A stretch of 64,000 nt of DNA, taken from a bacterium (GTDB lineage Bacteria; Armatimonadota; UBA5829). Positions 35,980 through 45,083 of this stretch are shown here, in pieces; position 1 is the stretch's first letter; each line of letters begins with the position of its first letter. The notes beneath the pieces were generated by a model, which saw nothing but the letters and a program-made list of their open reading frames with translations, did not search any database and was not told the origin of the DNA. The stretch covers positions 1 through 64,000 of the forward strand of contig JAJFVF010000010.1 in assembly GCA_021371935.1 (NCBI GenBank), given 5' to 3'. The position numbers and the translations under genes were made by a program.

Positions 35980-36717
35980 TCAGTCGATCACTCCGCTTGC
36001 CCGTCTTGCTCGGCCTATTTTTTTCATGAGCAGCGGACCGAAAGCATTCCATCGCACATTCACCCTGGGAATCTCGAATGAGCCTGCTTTCCATACTATT
36101 CCCAGTCTGGTTGCGACTGCATTGGAATAACCCGCTTCAATTGCGGCAGCGATGACGCGGTCGTCGCAGTTGCCGTAGGGGTATGAGAACGATTTCACTT
36201 CTCTGCCGATCAAGTCTTCGAGTCTGCTTTTAGACTCGACCAGTTCGCGATCGAGATCACTGTTGTTAAGCTCAGTCAGATGTGGATGAGTAAGTGTATG
36301 CGAGCCAATCTCAAACCCTGCGTCTGAGAGTTCTTTTATCTGTGCGGCGCTCATCATCTGCTCACTCTGGTCACCGGCCTTGCGGTCCCACTCGTTGAAC
36401 CCGCCAATGGAATCGACCACCACATAGATTGTCGCTTTCATCTGCCGCTCGACCATTGCAGGATAGGCATGTTCATATACGCTCAGATACCCGTCATCAA
36501 AGGTGATCGCGAACCTGTCGATATCGGATAATTCCTCTGAAATCACAGAGTCCAGGTTTGTCGCAGCCCAGCCTTTTGATGAAAGATAATCCATCTGTGA
36601 TCTAAAGAGGGTAGGTGCCACATACTGGCCTGCCACCAGTGAGGATAGCTTTGGCAGCCCCATGCGGTGATATAACAGCACGACCGACGTTGTCGTGCGC
36701 AAAATACTGGAAAGCAA
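35980..36717 (-). CDS. Polysaccharide deacetylase (NodB domain)
   Basis: 245 residues. Carbohydrate esterase 4 fold, removing acetyl groups from a GlcNAc polymer or lipid-linked sugar. The metal-binding FAITFDDGYLS gives the catalytic Asp and metal Asp; GSHTLTHPHLTEL gives the two metal histidines; FSYPYGNCDD is motif 3. The start is TTG at 36717 with GGAG 9 nt upstream; an ATG 7 nt earlier is out of frame. No signal peptide is obvious, so it may act in the cytoplasm. First gene of the operon with GT4 and Nudix genes. Confidence 0.88.
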   Translation of the reverse strand: MLSSILRTTTSVVLLYHRMGLPKLSSLVAGQYVAPTLFRSQMDYLSSKGWAATNLDSVISEELSDIDRFAITFDDGYLSVYEHAYPAMVERQMKATIYVVVDSIGGFNEWDRKAGDQSEQMMSAAQIKELSDAGFEIGSHTLTHPHLTELNNSDLDRELVESKSRLEDLIGREVKSFSYPYGNCDDRVIAAAIEAGYSNAVATRLGIVWKAGSFEIPRVNVRWNAFGPLLMKKIGRARRASGVID

Positions 36718-36812
36718 TGTTCATTCTCCGTAAAAATAATTGGTAATAGTATACTCTTTTTTGAGCTATGCCCCAATACCGGTTTATTATAATGATGAGC
36801 AAGCAGGGAGCC

Positions 36813-36837
36813 GGGAGGGCGAGGCTCCCGCCGAGCC
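36813..36837 (+). repeat. Dispersed repeat family A, copy 3
   Basis: Consensus form, 20 bp from the next copy in the same orientation. In one frame the pair encodes EGEAPAEP-type peptides. Confidence 0.95.
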
Positions 36838-36857
36838 GAATCTTGCGCAGAACAAGT

Positions 36858-36882
36858 GGGAGGGCGAGGCTCCTGCCGAGCC
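36858..36882 (+). repeat. Dispersed repeat family A, copy 4
   Basis: One change from consensus (CTCCTGCC). Tandem partner of copy 3, 15 bp from the end of the S1C protease gene. Confidence 0.95.
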
Positions 36883-36896
36883 TTTGGGTATACCCA

Positions 36897-37928
36897 CTAT
36901 CTCAGTGACAGAGGCATTTCGCGGATGACTACCACGAAATGTCTCGGTTTGCCATCTCGTAGAGCGGTAACATCCAGTTTGTCTCCTATTTCTCTTTGCC
37001 GGATGATTTTCTGGAGCGAGCCACCGTCCGTAATTTTTTTATTATCGACCTCAACGATTATATCGCCTTTGCGCATTCCTGCAAGCGCCGCAGGTCCACC
37101 TTTTTCGACCTGAGCGACAATTACCCCTTCTTTTACGGGCAGACCGAATTCTTCGGCCACTTCTGCGCTGAGTTCCGCGAAGGATATCCCAATCCAGCCG
37201 ACCACAATTCTGCCCTGTTTTTTAACTTTATCGAGTACGCTGCGAGCTGTGTTGATAGGAATTGCGAAGCCGAGTGTACCGGCTTTACCGCTGACGACGA
37301 CAGTGTTGATTCCGATCACTTTACCTGCGCTGTCTACGAGTGGTCCTCCACTGTTACCGGGGTATATGCGGGCATCGGTCTGTATGAGGTTAGTAAGGGA
37401 TAGTCCGCCTCCGGGGATGGTCCTGCTCAGTGCGCTGACGACCCCTACAGTCACTGTTCGCTCGAATCCATAAGGGTTACCAATGGCTATTGCGACCTGA
37501 CCGACCTGCAACGAATCCGAATCACCCAAAGGGGCGATGGGCAGATTGGTGACGGGAATTTTTATGATTGCAAGGTCAATGCCCGGGTCTCCGCCCAGGC
37601 TCTTTGCGTCCACCTGCCTGCCGTCTGCCAGGGTGACGGTAAGTTTTTTTGCACCGCTTATCACATGGTTATTGGTCAGGATTTCGCCTTCTTTGGAGAT
37701 AATGACCCCTGAGCCTATGCCGTCTTCTTCACCTCCGGCATCATATTGAGTGACTGCGACCACAGTCGGCCCGATATTTTTTACAATATCAATTATCCGG
37801 CTCTCTTCAGGCAACAGGAATGTAGCCGGACCTCTACCCGAGTCAGCCTCGTTTTGTGCGAAGCAGACTACTGGTGATAAAACGATCAGCGCTATTAAGC
37901 CAAAGACGGCTGGTTTTGGCCTTCGCAT
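36897..37928 (-). CDS. HtrA/DegP-like S1C serine protease with PDZ domain
   Basis: 343 residues. An envelope quality-control protease. Signal peptide VFGLIALIVLSPVVCFA; trypsin-like domain about 45-240 with His88 (LTNNHVI), Asp118 (GIDLAIIKI) and Ser193 (YPGNSGGPL), a complete triad. A single PDZ domain follows (about 250-335, KKGRIVVGWIGISF in part, then GPAALAGMRKGDIIVEV). One PDZ rather than two resembles DegS or small HtrA types, but there is no membrane anchor apart from the signal peptide. A membrane protein with presenilin-type motifs follows upstream on the same strand (74 bp gap). Confidence 0.95.
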   Translation of the reverse strand: MRRPKPAVFGLIALIVLSPVVCFAQNEADSGRGPATFLLPEESRIIDIVKNIGPTVVAVTQYDAGGEEDGIGSGVIISKEGEILTNNHVISGAKKLTVTLADGRQVDAKSLGGDPGIDLAIIKIPVTNLPIAPLGDSDSLQVGQVAIAIGNPYGFERTVTVGVVSALSRTIPGGGLSLTNLIQTDARIYPGNSGGPLVDSAGKVIGINTVVVSGKAGTLGFAIPINTARSVLDKVKKQGRIVVGWIGISFAELSAEVAEEFGLPVKEGVIVAQVEKGGPAALAGMRKGDIIVEVDNKKITDGGSLQKIIRQREIGDKLDVTALRDGKPRHFVVVIREMPLSLR

Positions 37929-38002
37929 ACATGTTTCCCCCTGGAAGTGTCATATATTAGGTATGATCACTTTCGAGGGTTGGGGAAACATTGACATTAC
38001 GG

Positions 38003-39034
38003 TCAGCTCTGACCGTCGACAAAATTCCACGATGCGATATCGAATGTCATCCGATATGCAACTGCCGTCTTAGGCTTATGTTTCTTCTCCGGCTGAGGCT
38101 TGAAAAGCGACCATATAATCGGCAGCGATGCCAGCAGGAGCAGTGCCACGATTGCGGTGGATATTTTTTCTTCGCGCGAGAGCTTGAACTCTTGCCAGTT
38201 CGCAGCTACCACTGCCACAGCCAATACTATAAGCGCGGGCAGGGCATGGAGCACATTGAACAATACCGCCAGCATTCCAAGTGTCATCGCTCCAAACACG
38301 AACCAGTAGTTGCGGCGCGGCTTCATCGCGAACCTATGTACTACTGCGAACACTATCGCCATAAATATAAAGTCACCCGGCCCGATCATGGTTGAGGGCA
38401 TAAATGTGCCTGCCCCGGCGTGGGGGATCGGCGTGCTCACAGCTCCGACCACCTCGGGCGCATTTTTTATCACATGTGAGACTGGTCCTCTGGTCACGGT
38501 CCAGAAATCTATATATGCGGCGAACATCACCACCGGCAGCAGCAGGTTTTTGTCTTTGATTCTAAGTGACACCAGATATCCCAGGCTGATGGCGGCGAGC
38601 ATGATGCAGATGAAATAGAGCATGGTCAGCGGTGTTATGTAGTTGGCGACCACGAAGAACTTCTCGCGCAGTGTCAGCGCGCGGTGCACTATCTTGACTG
38701 CTCCCGACCGCCACACAATCAGGTCCATCAACCCATATGCGCATCCCAGGCTTATCACAAACGCTGCAAGCGAGTGGATGAAGCCCATTTTCAGCCTTAC
38801 ACTCTGATAGATGATGCCGATCTGTATTGCCATAAACATAACGGTCGGCAGCGCAATTATAAGAATGCAGATTATTCTGATGCCTGCGGCAGGAATACCC
38901 GATGTGTGTGAAGCCGCATTTGTAAGGTGGCTGATTATATCGGGCAGAAATGTCGCTTTTGGGACCAATAGCCACAGCGCCAGATATGCTATTATTACGG
39001 CTGCCAGGCTGAAGACGGGTGATTTCTTTAGCAC
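38003..39034 (-). CDS. Polytopic membrane protein with GxGD and PAL motifs (candidate presenilin-like protease)
   Basis: 343 residues, about 9 hydrophobic helices, start GTG with AGGAG 7 nt upstream. Three motifs stand in helices in the order known for A22 intramembrane aspartyl proteases: Tyr174-Ile-Asp176 (AAYIDFW), Gly218-Pro-Gly-Asp221 (MIGPGDFIFMA) and Pro266-Ala-Leu268 (HALPALIV). Asp-to-Asp is 45 residues and Asp-to-Pro 45, near the spacing in archaeal presenilin homologues and in human presenilin 1 (48 for the latter interval). The first motif is Y-x-D rather than YD. The remaining sequence is not recognisable, so activity is unproven. It lies upstream of the S1C protease gene on the same strand. 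Confidence 0.5.
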   Translation of the reverse strand: MLKKSPVFSLAAVIIAYLALWLLVPKATFLPDIISHLTNAASHTSGIPAAGIRIICILIIALPTVMFMAIQIGIIYQSVRLKMGFIHSLAAFVISLGCAYGLMDLIVWRSGAVKIVHRALTLREKFFVVANYITPLTMLYFICIMLAAISLGYLVSLRIKDKNLLLPVVMFAAYIDFWTVTRGPVSHVIKNAPEVVGAVSTPIPHAGAGTFMPSTMIGPGDFIFMAIVFAVVHRFAMKPRRNYWFVFGAMTLGMLAVLFNVLHALPALIVLAVAVVAANWQEFKLSREEKISTAIVALLLLASLPIIWSLFKPQPEKKHKPKTAVAYRMTFDIASWNFVDGQS

Positions 39035-39095
39035 ATATCGCTCCTATAGCTTTGACAACGATTATAGCACATTGTAGAATCATATTAGGATAAAT

Positions 39096-39686
39096 ATGGA
39101 GAAGATAGATATGAGCCAGATCAGAGTTGTAATAGCCGACGACGAGTCCATCATCAGGATGGACCTGAAGACACTGCTTGAAGAATTGGGGCATGTAGTA
39201 GTCGGAGAGGCCGCCGACGGCCAGAAGGCTCTCGAACTTACCCGGTCACTCAAGCCGGATGTAGTGATAATGGATATCAAGATGCCTGTGATGGACGGTC
39301 TCGACGCCGCGAAGATCATCGCTGATGAGAAGATAGCGCCGGTGGTGCTGCTCACAGCCTACAGCCAGAAGGACCTGATCGAGCGTGCGAAGGAAGCAGG
39401 GGTGTTTGCATACCTGGTCAAACCATTCCAGGAATCGGATGTGCTCCCGGCGGTTGAGATAGCGATATCCAGATATTTGGAGCAGCAGGACCTCGAGACG
39501 ACTTTGGGCGATTTGGAGACCAAGCTCGAGACCCGCAAGATAGTCGACCGTGCCAAAGGAATTCTGATGGACAAGTATAAGCTTTCCGAGGCCGAAGCAT
39601 TCAGGCGAATTCAGCAGCAGAGCATGAACCAGCGCCGTTCGATGAAGGAGATAGCCGAGGCTCTCATCATCGCGCATGATATTTAG
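39096..39686 (+). CDS. ANTAR-domain response regulator (PdtaR/AmiR-NasT type)
   Basis: 196 residues. Receiver domain about 6-125: IRVVIADDESIIRMDLK with the acidic pair, VIMDIKMPVMDG with phospho-acceptor Asp59 (counted from this start), LTAYS and LVKPF. The C-terminal ANTAR RNA-binding domain is about 140-192: KIVDRAKGILMDKYKLSEAE, then AFRRIQQQSMNQRRSMKEIA. ANTAR proteins bind paired hexaloop hairpins in RNA and block terminators. ATG at 39111 is an alternative start. The kinase gene follows 73 bp downstream. Confidence 0.95.
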   Translation: MEKIDMSQIRVVIADDESIIRMDLKTLLEELGHVVVGEAADGQKALELTRSLKPDVVIMDIKMPVMDGLDAAKIIADEKIAPVVLLTAYSQKDLIERAKEAGVFAYLVKPFQESDVLPAVEIAISRYLEQQDLETTLGDLETKLETRKIVDRAKGILMDKYKLSEAEAFRRIQQQSMNQRRSMKEIAEALIIAHDI

Positions 39687-39731
39687 ATTGAAAGCCAAGA
39701 GCGGCGAGTAGGGAGCAGAGTTTATCTCTTG

Positions 39732-39757
39732 GCTCTCCACTCTCCACTCTCCACTAA
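39732..39757 (+). repeat. CTCTCCACTCTCC-type simple repeat
   Basis: CTCTCCACTCTCCACTCTCC then ACT, directly before the histidine kinase start. Confidence 0.6.
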
Positions 39758-39759
39758 TA

Positions 39760-41493
39760 ATGAGCCCTTGGAGAGAACGTAAAAACCAGGAACAGGATGC
39801 AACCGATGCCGCGCTGCGCGAACTGCCGCCTGAGCAGGAATTGGAAGCGCTGCGAGTGCGTGTTGCCGACCTTGAGAAGCGCATAGCCGAGAAGATGCTG
39901 GAGGCGGACGCATTACGGGAGGTCGGCCAGGCAATCGGCTCCATGCTCTATATCGACGACATGCTCACAAAAGTCGCCGACATAGTCGTCAAAGTGACGG
40001 CCACAGATTTCTGCCTGATATATCTGCTCTCTGAGACCGGCCAGGAGTTGGTATTACGTGGAGCCAGCGGTGAGGTCAAAGACGTAGTCGGCAAGATCAG
40101 GCTCAAGGTCGGCGAGGGCATCACCGGATGGGTTGCCCAACGGGGTCAGCATGTGGTCCTGAGCCGTGAGGCATGGCGCGATGAGCGTTTCAAGCCCGTA
40201 CCTACGCTCCTCCAGGACAAATACCAGTCCATGCTTTCAGTTCCTCTGAGGGGCAGGAACGACCTGGTAGGGGTCATCAATGTCCGAACCAATCCTCCTC
40301 ATGACTACACCAAGATGCAGGTCAGCCTGCTCGACAGCATAGCCCGTCAGGTCGGCGGTGCGGTCGAAAACTTCAACGTCTACCACCGTATGGAAAAGCG
40401 CGCATCTCAGTTGAGCACACTTTCTGAGATAAGCCGGACAATCACATCGGATTTATATCTCGAAGAAATCCTGCAGCTAATAGTGGCCATGACTGCCGAG
40501 AGTATGAACTTCAAGATATGTTCGGTCATGCTTTTGAACGAGGGCAAGGACGAACTGGTCATAACTGCCACTCAGAGCAAGAGCCGCGCCTACACGAAAA
40601 AGCCAAATGTGAAGCTCACGGAGAGCGTTGCCGGTCGCGCAATAATGGAGGCCAAGCCCATTACAATACGCGATGTTCGCAAGACGCCGGGCTATCAATA
40701 TCCCGACATCGCCAAGAAAGAGGGTCTGTGTTCGCTTATAGCGCTTCCTTTGTCGGTCAAGAAGGAGATAATCGGCGTGCTCAACTGTTACACCGCCACT
40801 CCGCGCGACTTCTCCGAGGAGGACATCGGTCTGCTCACCGCTCTTGCAAACCAGGCGGCCATATCCATTCAAAACGCCAAACTGATGGTGCAGACAGCAG
40901 TCCTTCAGGAAATGCACCACAGAGTCAAAAACAGTCTCCAGACAATAGCGAGCCTGCTCAGACTGCAGCTAAAAGTGGGTAAATTCGACTCACCGAAGGA
41001 GGCTCTCACTCAAAGTATCAACCGGATTCAGAGCATTGCCGCGGTCCATGAGATGCTCTCCAGCGAGAACCTGGACAATGTCAGTATCAAACGCCTGGCC
41101 GACAACATATTGAGCGCCACAGCGCGCGGTCTGCTGCCGGATGCGCGTGAGATTGCGATATTGGTCGAGGGTGATGATTTTCTGCTGCCCAGCGGCCAGG
41201 CCACCTATGTAGCTCTCATTCTCAACGAGTTGATACAAAACGCAGTCGAACATGGCTTCAGCGGCAGCGTCGGCACTGAGCTTGCAGTATGTGTTTCGCG
41301 CGATGATGAGAATGTGATCCTCGATGTCATAAATGACGGCACTCCGCTTGCGCCCGACTTCGACATCAAGCGCAATCGCAACCTCGGTCTGCGGATAGTA
41401 GAGAGCCTGGTGCGAGACAACTTGATGGGCGAGTTTACTATAGCGACCGGCAGCGACGGTCGGACGCACAGCTCGGTTGTTTTCCCGAAATAG
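39760..41493 (+). CDS. GAF-GAF sensor histidine kinase (PdtaS-like)
   Basis: 577 residues, soluble. An N-terminal coiled coil (about 20-50) is followed by two GAF sensor domains (about 60-205 and 225-370). The HisKA_2 dimerisation domain has EMHHRVKNSLQTIASLLRLQ (phospho-acceptor among His386/387). A HWE/HATPase_c ATP domain follows (about 470-575, LILNELIQNAVEHGFSG, then RNLGLRIVESLV). This is the architecture of PdtaS, which signals to an ANTAR regulator, encoded just upstream. The start has no clear ribosome site; a simple repeat precedes it. Ligands of the GAF domains are unknown. Confidence 0.93.
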   Translation: MSPWRERKNQEQDATDAALRELPPEQELEALRVRVADLEKRIAEKMLEADALREVGQAIGSMLYIDDMLTKVADIVVKVTATDFCLIYLLSETGQELVLRGASGEVKDVVGKIRLKVGEGITGWVAQRGQHVVLSREAWRDERFKPVPTLLQDKYQSMLSVPLRGRNDLVGVINVRTNPPHDYTKMQVSLLDSIARQVGGAVENFNVYHRMEKRASQLSTLSEISRTITSDLYLEEILQLIVAMTAESMNFKICSVMLLNEGKDELVITATQSKSRAYTKKPNVKLTESVAGRAIMEAKPITIRDVRKTPGYQYPDIAKKEGLCSLIALPLSVKKEIIGVLNCYTATPRDFSEEDIGLLTALANQAAISIQNAKLMVQTAVLQEMHHRVKNSLQTIASLLRLQLKVGKFDSPKEALTQSINRIQSIAAVHEMLSSENLDNVSIKRLADNILSATARGLLPDAREIAILVEGDDFLLPSGQATYVALILNELIQNAVEHGFSGSVGTELAVCVSRDDENVILDVINDGTPLAPDFDIKRNRNLGLRIVESLVRDNLMGEFTIATGSDGRTHSSVVFPK

Positions 41494-41531
41494 AATGTGA
41501 TTCCCCTACATTTTTCCAACAGCAAATTACC

Positions 41532-41556
41532 GGGAGGGCGAGGCTCCCGCCGAGCC
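41532..41556 (+). repeat. Dispersed repeat family A, copy 5
   Basis: Consensus form, 38 bp after the kinase stop codon. Confidence 0.95.
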
Positions 41557-41660
41557 ACAATCATTGCCTTTTATCCAAGCTCATAGTATGATATTCGCAT
41601 CTAAGCAATTTATGGTCAGTAAAGAGTCACATTTCCAGCGGAAATCTGACTTAGTAAATT

Positions 41661-41730
41661 GCACGAGAGGAGCGTGAATAATGCTTCTCGGGGCCCCGGA
41701 TTATGCTGGAAGTGCATAATCCGGGCTAGC
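41661..41730. repeat. Hairpin repeat family B, partly decayed copy
   Basis: The CGTGAATAATGC arm (41673-41684) is kept but its partner has decayed to GCACGAG. The other hairpin, CCCGGATTATGC (41695-41706) with GCATAATCCGGG (41714-41725), is perfect. Arm order is reversed relative to 17084, i.e. opposite orientation. Confidence 0.85.
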
Positions 41731-41738
41731 TGAGCACT

Positions 41739-41772
41739 GTTTTTTGCTCTCCACTCTCCGCTCATCGCTCTC
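41739..41772 (+). repeat. CTCTCCACTCTCC-type simple repeat
   Basis: GCTCTCCACTCTCCGCTC and following CATCGCTCTCAACC, in the leader of the membrane spermidine-synthase-like gene. Confidence 0.5.
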
Positions 41773-41797
41773 AACCTAATTCGGGAGGTTTGCACAA

Positions 41798-43477
41798 ATG
41801 GATGAAAGCAAGAAGCTGTCATACTTCGGCATTGAGAAACTTATTTCTTTGTGGGTGCTGGTCTTTTTTGCTGGCTGGTTCGTAATGCAGACCGAACTGG
41901 TCGCCGCTCGTGTGCTGGCTCCGTATTTCGGCAACTCGATATATGTATGGGGCAGCGTATTGGCGGTTTTTTTGGTTATGCTTGCAATAGGTTACGGCAT
42001 AGGAGGTTTTCTAACCCGAAAGTTTAAGTCTCACTGGGTGCCCACGGTTCTGCTTGTAGTAGCTGGAGCGATAGTGACCCTGTCTGTCGCATATCAAGAC
42101 AGCCTGTGCGCCTGGTTCGTGACCAGAGGCTTTGACGTTAAGTGGGGGTCTTTGATGGCTGCCGCAATTTTGTATGCTCTTCCGATGGTGCTTGCGGGCA
42201 CGGTCTCACCATATGCGGTTCATCTTGTTGCGGGCGTGCGATCCGAGACGGGCAGCAAGGCGGGAACGCTGTATTCTGTTTCGACGGTCGGCAGCTTCCT
42301 GGGCAGCCTGATAACTTCGTTTATCCTGATCCCATCATTTTCACTGGCGGTGGTTGCGGTGAGCGGCGGTCTGATGGTTGCGACAGCAGGCATTGTCTCG
42401 GCCATTGCTCTTTCGATGGCCAATCGCGTTTCAGTCGCGCTCAGTATCTTATTTGCAATAGCTGTGATTGCGATATCGTATATATCTCCGGCAAAGCTCG
42501 TGCCGATTTCGCAGCAGGTATACCAGAAGAGCATGATAGGTGAAGTGCTTTGCAAAGACGATTCCACTGCCGAATCAAGATTCACCGACGCCCAGCGCCA
42601 GGCTCTTGCGGAGTTGAGTAAAATGGGTAATGCTCCGGGCACAAAAGTGCTCCTGCAGACTGAGACTGCATATCACAGAGTCGAAGTCACTCAAGAGGGT
42701 CCAATCCGAATGCTCACGTTTGGTGCTCATGATTTCAAATTTCCTCAAACAGCCATCAACCTCCGCAACATCTCAAGCCACATCAGTGAATATACCGGCG
42801 TAATGCTTGCTCCGGTGCTCTATAATCCGAGGCCGAAGCGTGTATTGATAATCGGGCTTGGCGGAGCAGATATCGCCAGGTCAGTCGAGAGCAGCTACCC
42901 GAATGTCAAACTCGATGTAGTAGAGATAGACCCGGCAGTCGTGAGGATTGCCCAACAGTTCTTTTTCTGGCGACCGGGCAAGAATGTGACCGTATACACG
43001 ATAGACGGGCGCACATTTATCAACTTAAGGCTGCTTGCAAAATCCGAGCCTTACGATTGGGTGATTGTAGATGCCTATGACAGCGACTACACGCCGTTTC
43101 ACCTGAACACACTCGGCTTCTATCGCCACCTTGCCGCGGTGATGACTCCCGATGGTGTTGTTTCGGTTAATTCAATGTTCGTCAGCGAGTTATACAGTTA
43201 TCAGGCTCGGACGATGAACGCCGCGTTCGGGTGTGTGGACGTATATATGTGCCACCGCAGCGGCAATGCGATACTGGTCAGTCAGATCGGAGCCAAGAAG
43301 AATATGACTCTGGAGGCGGCCACAAAAGCACAAAAGAAGCTCGATTTCACAAGCGAGCAGGGCATCGATCCGCAGTATATCACATCCTGCCTGATGCTAA
43401 AACGAAACTGGGAGAGCAAGGGCGAGATATTAACGGATATGTGGGCTCCTGTAGAGCGCCTGATGAGTATGCAGTAA
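41798..43477 (+). CDS. Membrane-anchored spermidine-synthase-like protein
   Basis: 559 residues. The N-terminal half (about 15-235) has 7-8 membrane helices beginning ISLWVLVFFAGWFVMQTELV. The C-terminal half (about 330-530) is a spermidine-synthase-type SAM-binding fold: VLIIGLGGADIARSVESS, then LDVVEIDPAVVRIAQQFF and WVIVDAYDSDYTPFHL. Such fused proteins are common but their substrate is unknown; aminopropyl transfer is not proven because the decarboxylated-SAM site cannot be judged. GGGAGGT precedes ATG. The esterase gene starts immediately after. Confidence 0.85.
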   Translation: MDESKKLSYFGIEKLISLWVLVFFAGWFVMQTELVAARVLAPYFGNSIYVWGSVLAVFLVMLAIGYGIGGFLTRKFKSHWVPTVLLVVAGAIVTLSVAYQDSLCAWFVTRGFDVKWGSLMAAAILYALPMVLAGTVSPYAVHLVAGVRSETGSKAGTLYSVSTVGSFLGSLITSFILIPSFSLAVVAVSGGLMVATAGIVSAIALSMANRVSVALSILFAIAVIAISYISPAKLVPISQQVYQKSMIGEVLCKDDSTAESRFTDAQRQALAELSKMGNAPGTKVLLQTETAYHRVEVTQEGPIRMLTFGAHDFKFPQTAINLRNISSHISEYTGVMLAPVLYNPRPKRVLIIGLGGADIARSVESSYPNVKLDVVEIDPAVVRIAQQFFFWRPGKNVTVYTIDGRTFINLRLLAKSEPYDWVIVDAYDSDYTPFHLNTLGFYRHLAAVMTPDGVVSVNSMFVSELYSYQARTMNAAFGCVDVYMCHRSGNAILVSQIGAKKNMTLEAATKAQKKLDFTSEQGIDPQYITSCLMLKRNWESKGEILTDMWAPVERLMSMQ

Positions 43478-43495
43478 ATGAGAGAGGATTTTGAA

Positions 43496-44905
43496 GTGAA
43501 GATTGTACGTGTTTTGGTATTTCTTGTAATGTGTATCGTGTTGACGATGCCTGCGCAGGCAGTTGTCAAACCTGATGCGCTGTTTTCGGATGGAGCGGTG
43601 CTCCAGCAGGGAATAAGTGTGCCTGTATGGGGGACTGCAGCCAACGGCGAGAAAGTAACTGTTAAATTTCTGAATCAGACAGTGAGTACAAAAGCTGAAG
43701 ACAGTCGATGGATGGTTCATTTGAAACCTCTCAAGGCTGGTGGTCCATATACCATGACAATTTCGGGCGAGAACACTGTTGAGGTCAAGAATATTCTGAT
43801 CGGCGAGGTATGGATTTGCAGTGGCCAGTCAAACATGGAGTTCCAGCTCAGGTATGCTGCGAATGCCGAACCGGCGATAGCGAGTTCAAAAGATTCACAG
43901 ATCAGGCTCTTTAAGGTTCCCAAGAGAGCGACCGCCGATCCCAAGTATGATGTCGATGCCGCATGGAATGAATGCGGGTCTGGAACGGTGAATGAGTTTT
44001 CAGCAGTCGGATATTTCTTCGGACGCGGCTTGCGCAGGCAGTTGAATGTTCCCATTGGTTTGATAGAAACTTCATGGGGCGGCACTCCTGCCCAGGCATG
44101 GACGAGCATGGCATGCCTGCAGGCCAATCCGGTCACAAAGCCGATGATAGACGAGCATGCTCCCAAGGATGAGGATCCCAAGTCATGCACAGCTCTCTAC
44201 AACGGCATGGTAGTTGCTCTTCAGCCGTATGCGATCAAGGGAGTTATCTGGTATCAGGGCGAGACAAATGCGGCTGATGCGTTCAGATACAAGACACTCT
44301 TTCCGGTGATGATCGACTGCTGGCGCAAAGCATGGTCTCAGGGAAATTTTCCGTTTTTGTTCGTGCAGTTGGCTCCATTCGGCAAGCTCAATACGGAGCC
44401 GGTCGACAGCCACTGGGCGGAGCTTCGCGAAGCGCAGCGTCTCACAGCCGAGAGTGTGCCCAACACAGCGATGGCTGTCATTACTGATTACGGCAATCCA
44501 GACAACATCCACCCCAAATGGAAAGAGCCTGTCGGCGACCGTCTGGCGGCGGCAGCTCTGGCCAAAGTATATGGTCGAGATGTGCCTTATCAGGGTCCTT
44601 CATTCAAGTCGATGGAAGTATTCGGCAATCGAGTCGTATTGTCGTTCGACAATGTGACCGGCGGCCTGGAAGCCAGAGGCGGCGAGTTGACCGGATGGAC
44701 AATTGCAGGCGATGACCATAAATTTGTGAATGCACATGCGAGCATAGTGGGCGATATGGTTGTCGTCAGCAGCCCTGATGTTGCGCATCCGTCGGTCGTC
44801 CGTTACGGTTGGTCTGACGCTCCGGTAGTGAACCTCTTCAACAAAGTTGGTTTTCCGGCTTCGCCGTTCTCGACAACTGATCTGCCTTGGACAACGAAGA
44901 AATAG
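43496..44905 (+). CDS. Secreted sialate O-acetylesterase-like protein (SGNH)
   Basis: 469 residues from GTG 43496 (GAGAGGA 7 nt upstream); ATG 43478 directly at the previous stop is the alternative. Signal peptide KIVRVLVFLVMCIVLTMPAQ. The SGNH hydrolase motif is IWICSGQSNMEF-like (VWICSGQSNMEF) with nucleophile Ser, followed by GLIETSWGGTPAQAW and VIWYQGETNA. A C-terminal beta domain ends the protein. It removes acetyl esters from sialic acids or plant/animal glycans outside the cytoplasm. It is probably cotranscribed with the preceding gene (18 bp gap) without a clear functional link. Confidence 0.9.
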   Translation: MKIVRVLVFLVMCIVLTMPAQAVVKPDALFSDGAVLQQGISVPVWGTAANGEKVTVKFLNQTVSTKAEDSRWMVHLKPLKAGGPYTMTISGENTVEVKNILIGEVWICSGQSNMEFQLRYAANAEPAIASSKDSQIRLFKVPKRATADPKYDVDAAWNECGSGTVNEFSAVGYFFGRGLRRQLNVPIGLIETSWGGTPAQAWTSMACLQANPVTKPMIDEHAPKDEDPKSCTALYNGMVVALQPYAIKGVIWYQGETNAADAFRYKTLFPVMIDCWRKAWSQGNFPFLFVQLAPFGKLNTEPVDSHWAELREAQRLTAESVPNTAMAVITDYGNPDNIHPKWKEPVGDRLAAAALAKVYGRDVPYQGPSFKSMEVFGNRVVLSFDNVTGGLEARGGELTGWTIAGDDHKFVNAHASIVGDMVVVSSPDVAHPSVVRYGWSDAPVVNLFNKVGFPASPFSTTDLPWTTKK

Positions 44906-45083
44906 GCAGATGGTTTTGTCAGTTTGGAGCGCTGAAGGAATTTCGCAGCAGCTTGCCTAATACTGTAAAATATATCGGCGCGGGTCCATTCCCGTGCCGA
45001 CTTGATGTACGTGCTGTTCTGAGGCACGTGAGAGTTTTTTGATCGGGTCGAATTCCGGTCCGGTTTGAGGAGGACATTACATT

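Larger units (their letters stand above)
41494..41797. other. 304-bp intergenic region with three repeats
   Basis: No gene seen. It holds family A (41532-41556), a decayed family B element (41661-41730) and the CTCTCCACTCTCC-type repeat (41739-41772), then the ribosome site GGGAGGT of the next gene. Confidence 0.75.

Noticed and set aside
36740-36928. Open frame encoding two REGEAPAEP-type peptides
   Set aside because: Made only of two family A repeats and the end of the protease gene on the other strand.
45009-45040. Terminator before the acyl-CoA dehydrogenase gene
   Set aside because: The 6-bp stem is short and the T run begins several bases after it; kept only as a weak stem note.
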